Source: Raffaelea ambrosiae (taxonomy: Eukaryota > Ascomycota > Sordariomycetes > Ophiostomatales > Ophiostomataceae). Taken from it: a stretch of DNA of 64,000 bases. The notes beneath the pieces were generated by a model. The model ran no database searches. It was not told where the DNA came from and worked only from the letters and a program-made list of their open reading frames with translations. The DNA lies in NCBI GenBank assembly GCA_002778195.1, contig PCDI01000002.1:3609234-3673233 (forward strand), given 5' to 3'. The translations under genes were made by a program, and so were the position numbers. Positions 29,501 to 41,300 of this stretch are shown one piece after another; the first letter of the stretch is position 1, and every line of letters begins with the position of its first letter.

Positions 29501-32084
29501 GTTCCGACGCATGCAGAACGGTCATGCCGGGCTTCAGGTACGACGTGACCAGCGGCATGAACATGCACTGGACTTGTGCCGGGGATAGGTATGCGGTGGC
29601 GGCGGACAGGAAACGGGCGGCCGCCTCGCGGATCCAGATATTCGGGTGGACGGCAAAGCGGGCGACCACTTCGACCAGCTCCCAGATCATGGGCTTCGAA
29701 AATAGCCCGACGTCGGCCAGCTCTGCCAGCGCCTGCAGGACAGCCTGCACGACGTGCTCTTCGGGGTCCGTCAGTGCCTGGATCATGAGCGGCAGGATGA
29801 ACTCTTCGAGATTGACACTGCCCAGGAACGTGGCCACGCCGACAATCGTGTCAAAGAAGGCACACTTGAGCATCCAGTCGCGGTCGTTGAGGTAGGTGTT
29901 GAGATGCGTCACGATGATGTCGTTGGCATCGGCTGCGCCAAAGAAGAGGCACAGTTCCGGCACCGACGTGAGAAACGCGCGCCGCACATAGGGGTCGGCG
30001 TCCTCGATGAGCGCTTGCGTGTGCTGCTCAAAGAGCTCCACCAGCTCGCGCTGTGCGGCGTCAAACAGCCCGTCGAAGCCGCCACCGACGAATTCCCCGT
30101 CGTGCCCCATGCCGCCGCCACCACCACCACCCGTAGTTAGTGTCCCGGCCTCGGCATCCGGGTCGTCCGTCACGCCCACCATGCGGTCCACCTTGGCTGC
30201 CATCTCCAGGAAGCGGTTGGCTGTCGTTGCCAAGGGGCCCAGACACGCAGCATATGTAGCCCGCACCATGGCGCTGACGTCCCGGCCACTACTGCCGCCC
30301 ATGCTGCCGCCACCGCCGCCGCCGCCGCCGCCTCCGCCGCCGCCTCCGCCGAGCAGCGCAATCTGCATCCGCGGCAGAATGTACTCGAGAAACACGTGTG
30401 CGTTGACCGGGCTGACCGTCCGCACGAGCATGAGCAGCTGCGTGATGGACCGCACGGCCGCCACCACCACCATGTCGGCCTTGTCGTTGAGGAGCGCCAT
30501 CAGGTATGGCAGCACCCGATCGAGCCTGGCCTCGTCGGTCAGCCGCTCGGAGAAGGCGAGCAGCACGTCGCAGGCCCGGATCTTGGAGGCAGACCGCGCC
30601 GTGTTCCGGATCGACGCAACAATGAGCGTCAGAAAGATGAGCGCCCCGTTGTCGGCTGTTGGCTGGGCGCCGCCGCGGACGTTGTGGTCTTTGGTAGGAA
30701 TGCTCAGCCGGACGGGGAACATCCCGAGGCCCAGCCGCGGCGGCGGTGGGATGCGGGCGGTGGCCTTGTCCACGAGGCTTGTCGGTGCATGCCTTGGGGG
30801 TTCCGCTGCTCCCCCGCTGCCGCCGTCTTTGGCGGCGTTGTCCTCGACTTCGCCATAGTCCTGAAAGCCGAGGAAGTAGGAGATCTTGTCAAAGTCGTAG
30901 TACACGCGGTCGATGCGCTCGTCGGCCTCGCCCAGGTTGCGCGTGGCGCCCGAGACAGGATACTGGCCGGACGACGGGTCTGTGATGACCTCCATGTATT
31001 GGTGGAGGAAGCTGTAGAAGTAGTCGGGGAACACCTTGCCGCGATAGAACTCGAGGTACTCTTCCGCGGCGTAGCGCTTTTGCGGATCAAGCTGGATCAT
31101 GTGTGCAATCATGTCGGCGAGGTCGCGGTCGGGGATGCGGCTCAGGTGCGAGATCGCCGGGTCGTACTCGCCACGGCGGTATCGGAAGAGCTGGCTGAGG
31201 CTGAAAATGGGCGACTCGAGCACCAGCTCGGCAATCACGCAGCCCGCGCTGAACACGTCCATCGCCCATGTGACATGGTTGGGTGGTGTTCCCGGGATGA
31301 TCGGGGGTCGCCGCGTCCGGCTCCGGTGTGGCCTTCCACTCGACGAAGCACCTCTGCCATTCTGACCACTTCCGCCATTCCCCCTCGCATCTTCGTCCTC
31401 GCCGTTGTCGTCGTCGTCATCGTCGTCGTCGTCGTCGTCATCGTCATCGTCGACCGCAGTCGCCGCTGTGGCTGTGGACGAAACGAACCGCTCAGGCGCT
31501 AGATAGCAAGTTCGCCGCCCAGAGGTGTCGAAAAAGTAGGAAAAGTCGGCCGGGTTATCGTCGGGAAGAAGGACCGGTTTGAAGGAGGAGGAAAAGTCGG
31601 ACAGGTAGAGCCAGTTCCACGACGTCACCAGCACGTTTTCGGTCTTGATGTCGCCATGGTAGACGTCACGCGCGTGGCAGTCGCGCAGGGCGCAGAGCAG
31701 CTGGAAGGCCAGCCACTTCTTTTCGATGTCTTCGAGAAATGGCCGTGTGCTCATGCGATCGTAGAGGGAGTTGTATAGAAACTGGCGCACCAGATAGCCG
31801 TTCGTCTCGTTCTCGATGATGCGCTGGTAGCCCAGTGCGTTGGGCACTTCCGCCAGGATTCGCTTCTCGCGCAGGATCTTGTCGCGGTAGCTACTGAGCG
31901 CCATCGGCGTGTATGGCTTCACCAAAATCTTGACCAGTACCACGCCGTCGTGGTGCCGTGCCCGGATGCTCTTCATGAACCGCGCCGTGCCGATCGACTT
32001 CTCGTACACCAGGTCTCCGAGTTCGGGCACGTCGAGGCCGGCCGACCCGGCCGACGGCGTCGTCACAGAGTAGCCCTGGCCCAT
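26532..32084 (-). CDS. vps15: VPS15, protein kinase-like regulatory subunit of the class III PI3-kinase (VPS34) complex
   Basis: Scaffold/pseudokinase-like subunit that recruits and activates VPS34 in endosomal sorting and autophagy. Single exon, 1850 residues. The N-terminus MGQGYS is an N-myristoylation signal. The kinase domain shows VKILVKPY, CHARDVYHGDIKTENVLVTS (catalytic loop HGDxKxEN), YLSDFSSSFKP (DFS in place of DFG, as is usual in VPS15) and CYLAPERF. An insert with a 15-Asp run and Gly/Ser/Arg-rich sequence (about residues 205-270) separates this from WAMDVFSAGCVIAEL. HEAT repeats span about 450-950 (VVVAAVRSITQLLMLV, HVVQAVLQALAELADVG, VHPNIWIREAAARFLSA). A disordered linker follows, then WD repeats from about 1335 (HTGAINRVVVSPDHAFFLTGGDDGTVRVWD) to the end, interrupted by Gly/Asn/Ala homopolymers. 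Longer than yeast Vps15 (about 1450) because of these insertions. Confidence 0.95.
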   Translation of the reverse strand: MGQGYSVTTPSAGSAGLDVPELGDLVYEKSIGTARFMKSIRARHHDGVVLVKILVKPYTPMALSSYRDKILREKRILAEVPNALGYQRIIENETNGYLVRQFLYNSLYDRMSTRPFLEDIEKKWLAFQLLCALRDCHARDVYHGDIKTENVLVTSWNWLYLSDFSSSFKPVLLPDDNPADFSYFFDTSGRRTCYLAPERFVSSTATAATAVDDDDDDDDDDDDDDDNGEDEDARGNGGSGQNGRGASSSGRPHRSRTRRPPIIPGTPPNHVTWAMDVFSAGCVIAELVLESPIFSLSQLFRYRRGEYDPAISHLSRIPDRDLADMIAHMIQLDPQKRYAAEEYLEFYRGKVFPDYFYSFLHQYMEVITDPSSGQYPVSGATRNLGEADERIDRVYYDFDKISYFLGFQDYGEVEDNAAKDGGSGGAAEPPRHAPTSLVDKATARIPPPPRLGLGMFPVRLSIPTKDHNVRGGAQPTADNGALIFLTLIVASIRNTARSASKIRACDVLLAFSERLTDEARLDRVLPYLMALLNDKADMVVVAAVRSITQLLMLVRTVSPVNAHVFLEYILPRMQIALLGGGGGGGGGGGGGGGSMGGSSGRDVSAMVRATYAACLGPLATTANRFLEMAAKVDRMVGVTDDPDAEAGTLTTGGGGGGGMGHDGEFVGGGFDGLFDAAQRELVELFEQHTQALIEDADPYVRRAFLTSVPELCLFFGAADANDIIVTHLNTYLNDRDWMLKCAFFDTIVGVATFLGSVNLEEFILPLMIQALTDPEEHVVQAVLQALAELADVGLFSKPMIWELVEVVARFAVHPNIWIREAAARFLSAATAYLSPAQVQCMFMPLVTSYLKPGMTVLHASELDILDRLQTPISRAVFEQALTWAMKTERGVFWKPVQKLRGFPFGMSPGPSGRSVRDVTPKSLSRVARNEEDEHWINRLRNLGLSSEDEFKLLALREFIWRLSRLKLHDSAVAAAHDGHSPSNGSSSNGGGFPDDAYASQNGHDGHHPATPNFNNIVALRSLGITPQTVLFEEEPAKHAPAPSLPGSLAAAAAMNFDSNAPRSIEDALHDASMTIDDPISKRRRAALNVHKSRLGHRSSTSGSPALRDGYLAPVDGDIPSSGAASPSDDGSSPTASPRAGSVQGGTSSPDEAQQPPGSISAATRRSLLRHRPSAMSLLNRKDSVKSEAGTATTQANAFGQVEGRSALTGGVPSRSPAMSEDVDSTASDGDGSTSIGGVGGGGMGAVTRFRAHHTYAGNDPNVLRMLDAMFVENYPHDLAEFSPMVAPFSRRRAAAAAAAAGGGGPSGNNNSSSSSSNRRSGSGSGSQSSGGQDVWRPTGQMVATFSEHTGAINRVVVSPDHAFFLTGGDDGTVRVWDTARLERNISHRSRQVHRHAAGARVLALCFIENTHCFISCASDGSVQVAKVEYVAPGGAMPRYNRLRLLREYQLPRDEWAVWCDHFKQEAHSVLVLATNRSRVLGIDLRTMTLLFELANPVHHGTPTCFVVDRKRNWLLVATSHGVLDLWDLRFKMRLKGWGVPGGTPIYRLAIHPAKGRGKWVCVAGGTGHGEVTVWDLEKTLCREVYRVGGGGTAPGANGANTTAATNHHALAKAYEPWDVDEDRPEGMLGRFATSIDPAGVTNGGPVGNNNNNNNTPLASGNSAAAAAAAAAAATVGGGGGDKGVRAMVVGSAALDEQRDIRHAFIVTGGSDKKLRFWDLSRIENSVVYSGLPPDEGKPTFGATQVTTAMALNTERLPRAGGSGGGNSSSGNGAPGGARGRGTGGGGSSSNNNNSTSSSSTARPPRSTVIAMQQQQLLRSHLDAIMDAALLESPYTATVSVDRMGVIFVFS

Positions 32085-33417
32085 GGTTGTGTTCTAGAGC
32101 TCCGCCTTCTCTTCCTTGTTATGTATATGTCGTTCTGCGGCGACGTCCTTCGCTATGGACTGTCACTTCGCAGTTCTGAACGCTCTTCGCTCCGATCGTG
32201 GCTGAGGCGGGAAGCTTCGAAAGATCGTTGTCGTTGTCGCAGCCCGCCGCAAGACGAAGATCATGTTTGTTGAAGTGATTATCCTGTGCTGGTCTTCATC
32301 TGCATCCTGTCGGGCGTCTTGTAGATGGATTTCTCTGTGCGTGTAAACTGCACGTTGGCAGGTGCTTCCATACACGGACGTCGATGGGATAGAGCTTAGT
32401 AGCTGCCATTCTTACTGTGCCTGACGTCTTAATTACCATCACCTGCAGGCAGTCACATGGATGTAGATAAGATAAGCGTCACATGACACGTCTACCGCTA
32501 CCGCTACCGCACATCTGACCCATTGATGCCTGGAACAAACTGCACCGTGACTACAGGGCACCACCGATCGCTCTGGGATCTCACATTATTAAGTGTTTCT
32601 GGTAATATTGGATGTGAATTTATGACATAGTAGAGCATCGTGGATATCTTTCTCGGTGAAAGATGCTATGCGAGCCAAGGGGCATTGCAACCCTCGGTGC
32701 TGCCTCCCCCCTTACATACAACCCCCGCCATTAAGTGTCTTCAAAGAGCCACCCACAAAACAAACAAGAAACTGGTAAGATGGTCGATTACATAGCAAAA
32801 AAAGGCCTCCCCCCCAAACCGCCCGCTTTAAAAAAAGATCACCGGCCGTCCTTTTTGGTTGCCTGGGTATAATGAAAGAAGAAGAATGTAAAAAAACAAA
32901 ACAAGCAATTAAAACGAGCAAAGAGCACGAGACCCCCTGTACACACGACTCCGAACCAAGTGCGATCGCCCCTCTAATGTGCTTGCATGCATGCATGCAA
33001 GGGGTGCGAAATGAACCCGTTGTTGGCCAGATGAAAAACACAACGCGTATCTGGTTGCTGTCTTTAGCGTGTTCGGAAATATGCGTGAAGGATGTGGTAT
33101 GGTTGTTCGAGAGGATTAAATCTCGTGGGAGAATGAACATTAAACTTTATCGTTGCAATGCTGCAAGACGTGACGAAAATGAAACCTCGGGATCGTGTCT
33201 ATGCGCTAAGATCCTCGGGATAAGGCAAGACATAGTAATTCGTAAGAGGAAGTTAAGGGATATAGACAAAAGAAACGAGAGAGCGAGTGTTGGGGAGAAA
33301 AAAAAGGAAAGAAAAGCGCCAAAACTCCACTGCTGATGGATGCTAAACAAGGTTGTAAAATGAGATAGGATGATGGCTTTCGTGAGGCGTTATTCAAAAT
33401 CACACAAGCGTGAGTCT
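32085..33417. other. Intergenic: VPS15 promoter and SH3-protein 3' flank
   Basis: About 1.3 kb. A short ACCGCT direct repeat occurs at about 32491-32508 and GCATGCATGCATGCA at about 32985-33000. AT content rises towards 33.3 kb. No gene seen. Confidence 0.55.
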
Positions 33418-35382
33418 TCATAGCCCGTGGGAGCCTGGGCCTGGCTGGGCGCTTGACGCCGTCTCGGTTGAGCTGTCGCCTTCGATCGTTTTCCGCCAGT
33501 GTTCGGGCAGACAGACGCAGACGAGCGGGAACGCCTTGATTTCCCCGCTGACAGCCGGGGAGATGTCGCGACCGCGGCCTGACGTGTTGGAAACACCACT
33601 ATCACGTTGCGCAGCACGTCGGACCTCCCACTCTTCGGCTCGCTCGTCGATCATCACACCGGTTGCCCATCCATCGTCCCAGATGCCGACGACTTTCAGC
33701 ATATCACCGCGCTCCAGGGTGAATTCGTCTGCGGCACGTGGCTGGTAAGCCCACAAAACGGCGACCCGGTCGCCGGGGTTGATATCGTCCTGAGAATAGT
33801 AGTCCTTAAAGTATGGCAGCTGTTCTGACTGCTGGCTTGCCAGGGCCTGCGGAGACGACACACCGCCGGCGCTGGAAGGAGATTGAGGATCTTCGCCAGC
33901 AAGAACAGAGCCACTGGACAATGACCCGTTTCTCCGCATAGTCGTGGGTGGCGGCCGCAGAATGCCAGTTCGGTGCTCGGACTCGGGGCTGTCGTTGAAT
34001 CCATCGGACGACGAATGATCGTCGCCGTGGCGTCGACTGCCGCTAGCAACCGCATACCCAGCCGCAGCTCCAGCAGCTGCTGCCGCGCCAGTACCGGCTG
34101 CTATTCCGCGTCCATGGGACGAAGGGGAGTCAGCAGTCGCACCTTCCAAGGCAGACATCCTGGCAATGCGGCCACCAGGAATGACCTCGTAGGGCTGGTT
34201 CGCGTGCGTGGAGGACTGGACCAGCGTAGTCTGGACCATGGGCGGGCCTTGCCGGGCGGGCGAAGGCTGGTTGAAGATGCTGCCGTTCTGGCTGCCTCTG
34301 CCGCGACGCCTGAAGGCGAGGCAGGCCAGAAAGCAAAGAGCTGCGATCAAAGCTACACCCGCAATAGAACCAATGACAATACCGGCGATGGCGCCACCGG
34401 AGAGGCCATGGTTGCCATCGGTAGCGGCAGCGCTCGAGGTTGCGGCACCAGAGGTGGCGGTTGGCGAGGCTGTAGCCGTGCTCGTAGTGAAGGACATTGT
34501 CGGAGTGATGGTGGGGAGAACAACCCCCTGGCACCGATTCTGCGCGTCAGAGTTATAACAGCAGGTGTCGGTTGAGTTGATGCCTCCAGATGAGCAGTAA
34601 GAACAGAGGCCAATGGTGCTGTTGCCGTAGCCGCAGTTTTGAGACTCGTTGTCAATGCCGGAGACGCACTCGGCGCTTGAAAGCGAGTCATCCGGCAGAG
34701 CACAGGTGGTGAAGTCAGATCTTATCAGCTTCTGAGCGTCTGAGCTCGGGCTGGAACACAGGGCACTGTCGGCAACGATGTACGCTTCGCTCTCGGCATA
34801 GTCGGCCTGTTGGGACGGTTAGAACAGTGCGACGTCTTAAGGCGACCGCTGGAATGCACAAGAAACGGTCGCAAACTTACGCATGTGTCGGCGCACAACG
34901 GCCGAGAGTCTTCTGCTGCCAGGCTGCATGCATCAATAGACAGCTGCACGATGGCACTGCAAAGAGTAGTTGTCAAGAAACGAGGGTAGATTTCAGAAGT
35001 ATTGGTGAGGTCAATGTTCTGGCACCCAATTCGCTGTTGGAACCTATGCAGAATGTCAGCGTGGACAGGGGACCGGTAAACAATGAGAAAACGAGCGACG
35101 GGGGAGTGCTTACTGTTGTTGAATGTACGTGGTCCGCACAAATGAATTCAACTGTGTATCAAACGATGCCCTGTCGGAGACGTAGTTCAAGAAGTCGCTT
35201 TGGGATGTCAGTACTGCGACAGCACAAGGAAACAAACGGAGCCGCCGACTACGAGAGGCAAACGGCGACAAAAAAGACCCAGAAAATTGCACTCACTATT
35301 GGCCGCTGGCAGCAGACGGCGAGATGGAGGACGACTGGAATGCCGGGCACTCCGTCGAGCCCTGCAACGAAATGCACGACAT
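33418..35382 (-). CDS. Fungal membrane protein with Cys-containing ectodomain, one helix and C-terminal SH3 domain
   Basis: Role unknown; the layout suggests a surface-to-cytoskeleton or signalling adaptor. Exons 35297-35382, 35114-35197, 34881-35043 and 33418-34806; phases agree, 573 residues. The N-terminus is MSCISLQGSTECPAF, with no classic signal peptide. The ectodomain carries conserved-looking Cys segments (QRIGCQNIDLTNTSEIY, LCSAIVQLSIDAC, LCADTCADYAESEAY, CGYGNSTIGLCSYC, TCCYNSDAQNRCQG). A Ser/Thr/Ala stretch leads into one helix (GAIAGIVIGSIAGVALIAAL, about 249-268) and a basic FRRRGRG. A low-complexity region follows, then the SH3 domain (about 456-535) with AVLWAYQPRAADEF, LERGDMLKVVGIWDDGWATGV and GEIKAFPLVCV. 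Lack of a recognisable signal suggests a type III insertion by the single helix, or a missed upstream exon. Confidence 0.82.
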
Positions 35383-38300
35383 GGTGTTGCTTTTATCCGC
35401 TGAGATAGTAGCGCGGCTTGGTCTTTGTGGAAGCTGTCACTGGAGCTCGCAACTCCGACGAGCTGAATTGCGCGACAACCAGCTCCCTGATCGAAAAGCT
35501 GTCTTCGTTCTCGTTCCTCACGTCGTGCTTGTTAAAAGTCCAAGAGCTCCAATTGCCAGTTGGAAAGGCAACAGAGGACTGGGCAGAAGAAAAGACACAG
35601 CTGACGGGTTTCGGCCTACAGCAGTATCAGGCTCATTGTCGCATTTATCGCAAGTGAGAAAGTTGAGAGTAGGCGGCCCAAGAAAAGACAAGAGGCGGTC
35701 TCGTTTGTTGTCGGTCGGTAGCTGGTTCGGGGACCCTTGGTTTTGTGCGAGCTGGTGGTGAGCTGGCGCACGCGTTGACGGGCCGGCGAATGACTGGTCG
35801 AGGGGGCGACGGGGCGGGTCTGGTCAAAGTCGAATTGCGACGGTTGTTCGAGGCTCTACCCACGATACTCGGATGGCCTGCAATTGATGCTAGTGAAGCC
35901 AACGACCTGGACGGAGTCAGCAGCTGTTGAGAAGCTGTTGAGGATGTGCACCAAAGGTGACGGGGGGGGGTGAGGTGCTAAGCAGAAGAAGAGAATAATA
36001 AGAGAGTGAAAACGAACAGAAAAATGGAAGGGGGGAGGCAGAGGGAGGGAAAGGGGGGGAGACAATTCGCTGGGGCCGGGGTGCAAGGGAGTAAAAAAAG
36101 AATTTTGGTGAGGTCGCAGCAGAAAGAAGCCTAGCGGGTGTTTCTGAAAATAAGCGGCAGTGGATGGCAGACAGGCAGGGAACGCGGGAGGGACGGGATG
36201 ATGGGTGTGGGCAAAATGCGAAGAAGAAAAAAAAGAAAAAAAAAAACAGAATGGTGTGGGAGAGCAGCAGGAGAGATGCGCCGCACACCTTGTTTGCGGA
36301 TTTGGGCTGCACAGCTGCACACCTGCTTGCGATATTCTACGCTTGCTGCGCTTGCTGGTCCGTCTGACTGAGGCCGGGCTGGTTGTGCAGGCTATCGGCA
36401 ATCAATAGTCGGTATTGGATGCACGTACGAGAATATTGAATGCAGACTCGGTCAGAGTGGCGCACGAGGTACTTTTTGCGAGAGCTTTCCTGTTGCTGTG
36501 CTGCAGAGGTGCAGAAGCGTCCTAGCGGTGCTGGGATGTGTGCTCGGGGCGATGTGGTGTTCGAGGACGACGATGGGGGGTGGTTATTTTCTGTTTCGTT
36601 TTGGTGGTGTCGTTTGTGGCCGTTTCTGCAGGTGGGCTCCGGTTGGGTTCCAGTTGGGCTCCTGGTGGGCGCCAGGTGGACACGCGCTGTGGCTGTCGAA
36701 ATGGTCAGAGACAGGACTGGACGACGAGGGCGCACGCCGAGAAGATGGGAAAAGAATGGCTGGTTGCGTGCAGATGTCGTCGATCTGGGCGGAAAACGGC
36801 GTGTAATTTGGTAGATAGCGTTAGCGAAAGGAGGGTGTCCTGGCCGTCTGGAAGGGGAAAAGAGCAGATGAGAAGTAATATTGGAAGGGCAGGAATGGAG
36901 TGCAGTAGGGTCGCAGGCGGGCTCGTTGCCAGCTCGTACGAGGAGTTGCAAAGAGGAAAAGCAGGACGAAAAGGCCAAAAAGCCAAAAGTTGAATAGATT
37001 TTTACGAGTACTTTTTGAATGGACGTGGGAAAGTACAAAGCAAGGTGGTTTGTCTGGCAAAATTCAAAACAAAGCAAGGGCGATCTCTTGGGAGGAAGGA
37101 GCAGTTGTCAACAAACGGCAGGTGCGTTTTGGAGGGGAGGAGCAATTGAGACCACGCCGAGGGGCGGTGGGCATGGAAAGAGCAAGAGGGGAGGGCGCCG
37201 GGCTGGCCAGAGAAGGAAGGCACGATGCAACAGAAACACACAGCAGAGATTACCTGGAAGCAGACCCTGGTCCAAACTTGAACCACAGAGCACAGAGAGG
37301 AGTCGAGCAGGGTTACTTTCAGTTGGCTTCGGGCGCTAGGTACGCTAGCCAGATAAGGAAAGGCGTGTGGTCTGCGACCGGGGGGGATTGGCGGCCAGGC
37401 ACAATCAGGCACAATCAGGCACAATCTCGGGGGACAAAGGGGCGACACGGGGCACTAAAATAGCGCTGTAGCGTGGCCTGGCCCACCGCCAGTGGCTCGT
37501 TCCGGGGCATGTTTGAAGAGCAGCACCTGGACTTATGCGCTGCAACGGGGGGATTTACTGTAACTAGAGCGCTGTACGAGTACTAGTAAGATACTAACAG
37601 CACGTGTATCACTCCGTACCAACACTAGCGAGCGCCTTGTTTACTCGTAAATGGTTAGTCTCTTTACGGTGTCCAATGAGGCTGGATGGCGACATGTTGC
37701 TCCCCATACGGCCACCAATACGAGTTTCACACGACACAAACACATGTGCAAGTATCGTCTGTAATACACGCCACGGCCGTAATATGTAATTACGAGTACA
37801 CAGCAACTCTCCCTCGCATGGCAATTACCCCCGTGCGATCAGAATCCTTCCTGTCCATCCGATCTTTGACATGCTCTTTTATCCCGTTCCCCTGTGTCGC
37901 GAACCCGCGGATCAGTCTGCCAGGAATCTACGCGTGTGGCCCGTGTCTGGTGTTCGTCTCCCGCGTCTCCTCACTGCCGGTCTGCTTTTGCGGCCGGCTT
38001 GTACGGTGTACTATGTACGCGTAAGATAGGATCTCACCTGCCTTTGTGCCCATCGTTCGCGGTCCACCACCCCCTGTTTTGTTGTTGAGAGCGTCGATTT
38101 CTGCCTGTATCGTGCATATGAGTAATAGTGCCAGTTCACCCCGTTTTGTTGACAGGGTTTGTCCAGGGGGGGGGCGCGGGCTTGTTTACATGCAAGATAC
38201 GCAGGCAAACGTGTCAACAAACAGGATACATACTCGTAGTAGAAAGAGAGTGCAAGACGGGACAAAACATAGCATCAACAGCTCTGATCCTGGCACATGC

Positions 38301-41300
38301 AGTGCGCTACTGCAGAGAGGAGCTTTTTTGCATCATGGGTGCTCGATAGCAGATGTGTCTTATTCTGGTAAGATACATACTTGTTCCTACGGTGTATCTT
38401 ACTATGTATTGTATGTAACTGTCTCCTGCGCCGTGGAGTTGGTTGCTCTGAGAATCACGCCGACGACCACACTCAGTGTCGCCGTTGGATACCACATTCC
38501 ACCCAGAGTTGCAGCAATTGCCAACACGTAAAGTACTACATACTATGTAGGATAGAATTAACGCATTCGCCCATCTTTGTCATCCCACAACAACCAGCCA
38601 TATCCGGCCTTGTGCAGTCTCGTTTGCTCAAGTCGGCTTGCGTTGGCTTGAGGCTGAACCTTGTCCAGTCGTGGTGGACTGGATGTTTTCTATCCGAACA
38701 GCCGGCTGCACTACGGTGTACTCGTATGTGCGAGTGCTCTGGTAAACTCGTGCAATATGGACGTTTCCTCACTTCCCGTCCTCGTCCTCCTCCTCACAAG
38801 CTCGTCCGTTTGTTTTGCCTTTTCCAGCTTGAGTAATCTTAAAGATGGCGCTAGTCCGTATTAGTGTCTGATCTTAGCTTCCACGGTGCTCGTGCGCACC
38901 GTTGGAAAGGGTTAGAGCGCACCCAAAAACTGGGTCGCTGGCAAGGAGAACAGAGGGCACAGCAGGGTGCGCAAGGGGCCCAGCAGGCCCTTGCCTGTCC
39001 AGTCGTGAAATGACTTGTGGTCCCTCCTGCCCAAACAGGGCTGTATTATTGGCCACTCGGAAATGAATGTGCTCGACCATGCAGACGGATGATGCCCTTC
39101 CCTCGTCTCGTCTTCCTCGTCTTCCTCGCGTCTCCTGCAACGTCGTCTCGCAAATTTCCACTCTTCGAGAGTGCCATTCTTCCACTCAGAGGACGGCCTC
39201 GCTCGTCTCGTCTTTGTCCTCGCTCCTTGAAACAAAACGAGTCCCTGACATCGATAATACACCGTCTTATGAGAAGGGATGCCCTTTCCCCAGCGTATCC
39301 CTGGGGTATCTTACATGTGGCACCAGGCATTGTTCTGTCCTATGGTCTTGCGCAGCCAGGACACCGCAGAATCTGGGCATCAACGGCGTCGCCACAGCAT
39401 ATCATGGTGGACGGGCAAGGCCGTACGGTTCGTTGCACCCGCTGGCCCCGCATTGGCGTAGCCCATATTAATACGGAGGCGCATACACCTCAGTGCATAA
39501 AAATATACCATGATTCGTCCACGTCGTCTAGCCACATTCCATCGCCTGTTCTACACAGTAAACGTCCAGCGTCTTCCCAGTGGTTCCAAGCCGTCTTTTT
39601 GGAATGCCCAGCCAACGGCCAGGGCGTGCCGCCCAGATCTGAAATTTCCAATCGGGTGGGTTGGGCAATCAATATTAAGCGCTGGGCATCCCGTCTGGAA
39701 TGGCAACCGGCTGGATGACTGGATGGCAGAGGCCGTGGTCAGACATGCCCGCTGCCTTGACAGCTAGCTACATACTCGTAGTAATATCGATGCCGCTCCC
39801 GTTGCATGCGCTGTTCGCCAATGACGGAAAGCATATATTTGGAAATCTCCAGCGCACACCAAGAATGCCGTCCCCGAGAGAGGCTGGCCAACCCACACTC
39901 GGTCATGGGAAGGGGGAACGGCAACGGCGGCTGGTTGTTCTTGTTCTCTGGTCGGCCGCGGCAGGAGCATCTAACCGTGCAGATGCTGACTGCAGGTGCG
40001 GGTGCATTTCTCTGAACCTGCATGGAGAAGCCCCAACACCTGCAGACGATACAGTAGACGTACACCCTCTTTTCTTCTGAGAGTAAAAGCGAAACTCTTC
40101 AAGTGTGCGCGGAAAGCCAGAGCATTGGTCGGAAGCAAGTTCTGAAAGGCGGCTCGGTAGTCCCCATAGTTTGTTTGTTCTATTCTAGGATCCGGATGAC
40201 GAACAGAAGGTCTACGAGTACAGAAACCATGGTTCGACAACTCTTTGGCTACGGGACAGCCTTACATCGTGTGTGCACAGAGGCTCAACACACAGACACA
40301 CCTGCAGGTTCGCCTTCTCACGGCATGCACGTAAGCGCGCGGTGCTACCTGGTCTCCCATCGCCAGCCTCCCTCATGACAAGCGACATGCTCGGCCAAGG
40401 AAGGGGGATTGGGCTTTGTTCTGCATGGCATGTGGGCGCAGGTCCAGCATTAGACGAGCAGTGCAGCTGCAAGGAGTGCCAAAGACACGGCGAATGAATC
40501 AGGCATTGCAGTTGTGGTTGGCTGCACACAGAGTAACATTGATGTGGTCAGACATCCACCAGCACATGGACTGACGGCAGATGTGAACCGAGCAAACCAA
40601 ACCCCAGAAAGGCCGTTCATGGGGGAAACAAAAAAAGACAAATTGTTTGAAAATAGCAGCAAAGAACATGCCAACAGGGCACGATAGCTGATTTGCCGAT
40701 GGAGTTGCACGTCTGCCCTGCCCAATCACTGCCTGGCCCGAAGCGAATGCGATGGCTGTGTTCCCTGGAAACCCAGAATTTGCCGGATTAAATTGACCCT
40801 GTTTTTAGGACCCGGGTTTCTTGTAAACAGGTTGCCGCATGCTCTGTCCCTTTCGTCCATGTGCAATAGCGGATTCAAGAACAAATCGTTCTACACCGCA
40901 AGAGCGGAGATGCCGTGCCGTGAGTGGACAACCGAACATCGACCCAACGAGGTTTGACACGCAGATCACGATGCACTTCATCGCATCGGAGGGGATCCAA
41001 AGGGAAGAGGCTTTGTCGGTTGGAAATACGACGCTGAGTGCAGCGCGAGCTCTTAATTCCCGCACACGTACGCTTCTTCTGTGTTGTATTGGGTGTCTGC
41101 CCTGCCTTTCTATTCGTGTTTGTTTGCTTATGATATTGACGGAATGTGTCAAGTTGGGGGTTCTGTGTTAAGTCGGTCCCTGGGTTGGAGACTCGCCGGC
41201 CATTTTTACATATCCTCGGTTTGTCAAGAGTTCCAACGAGACATCTGTCAAACACAGAGGAATGTTTGTTTGGCAAAGAGCTGTCCTGTCAATGCCGTGT

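Noticed and set aside
32491..32508. ACCGCT triplicate as a transposon end
   Set aside because: Only three short copies, no partner inverted repeat or target-site duplication nearby.
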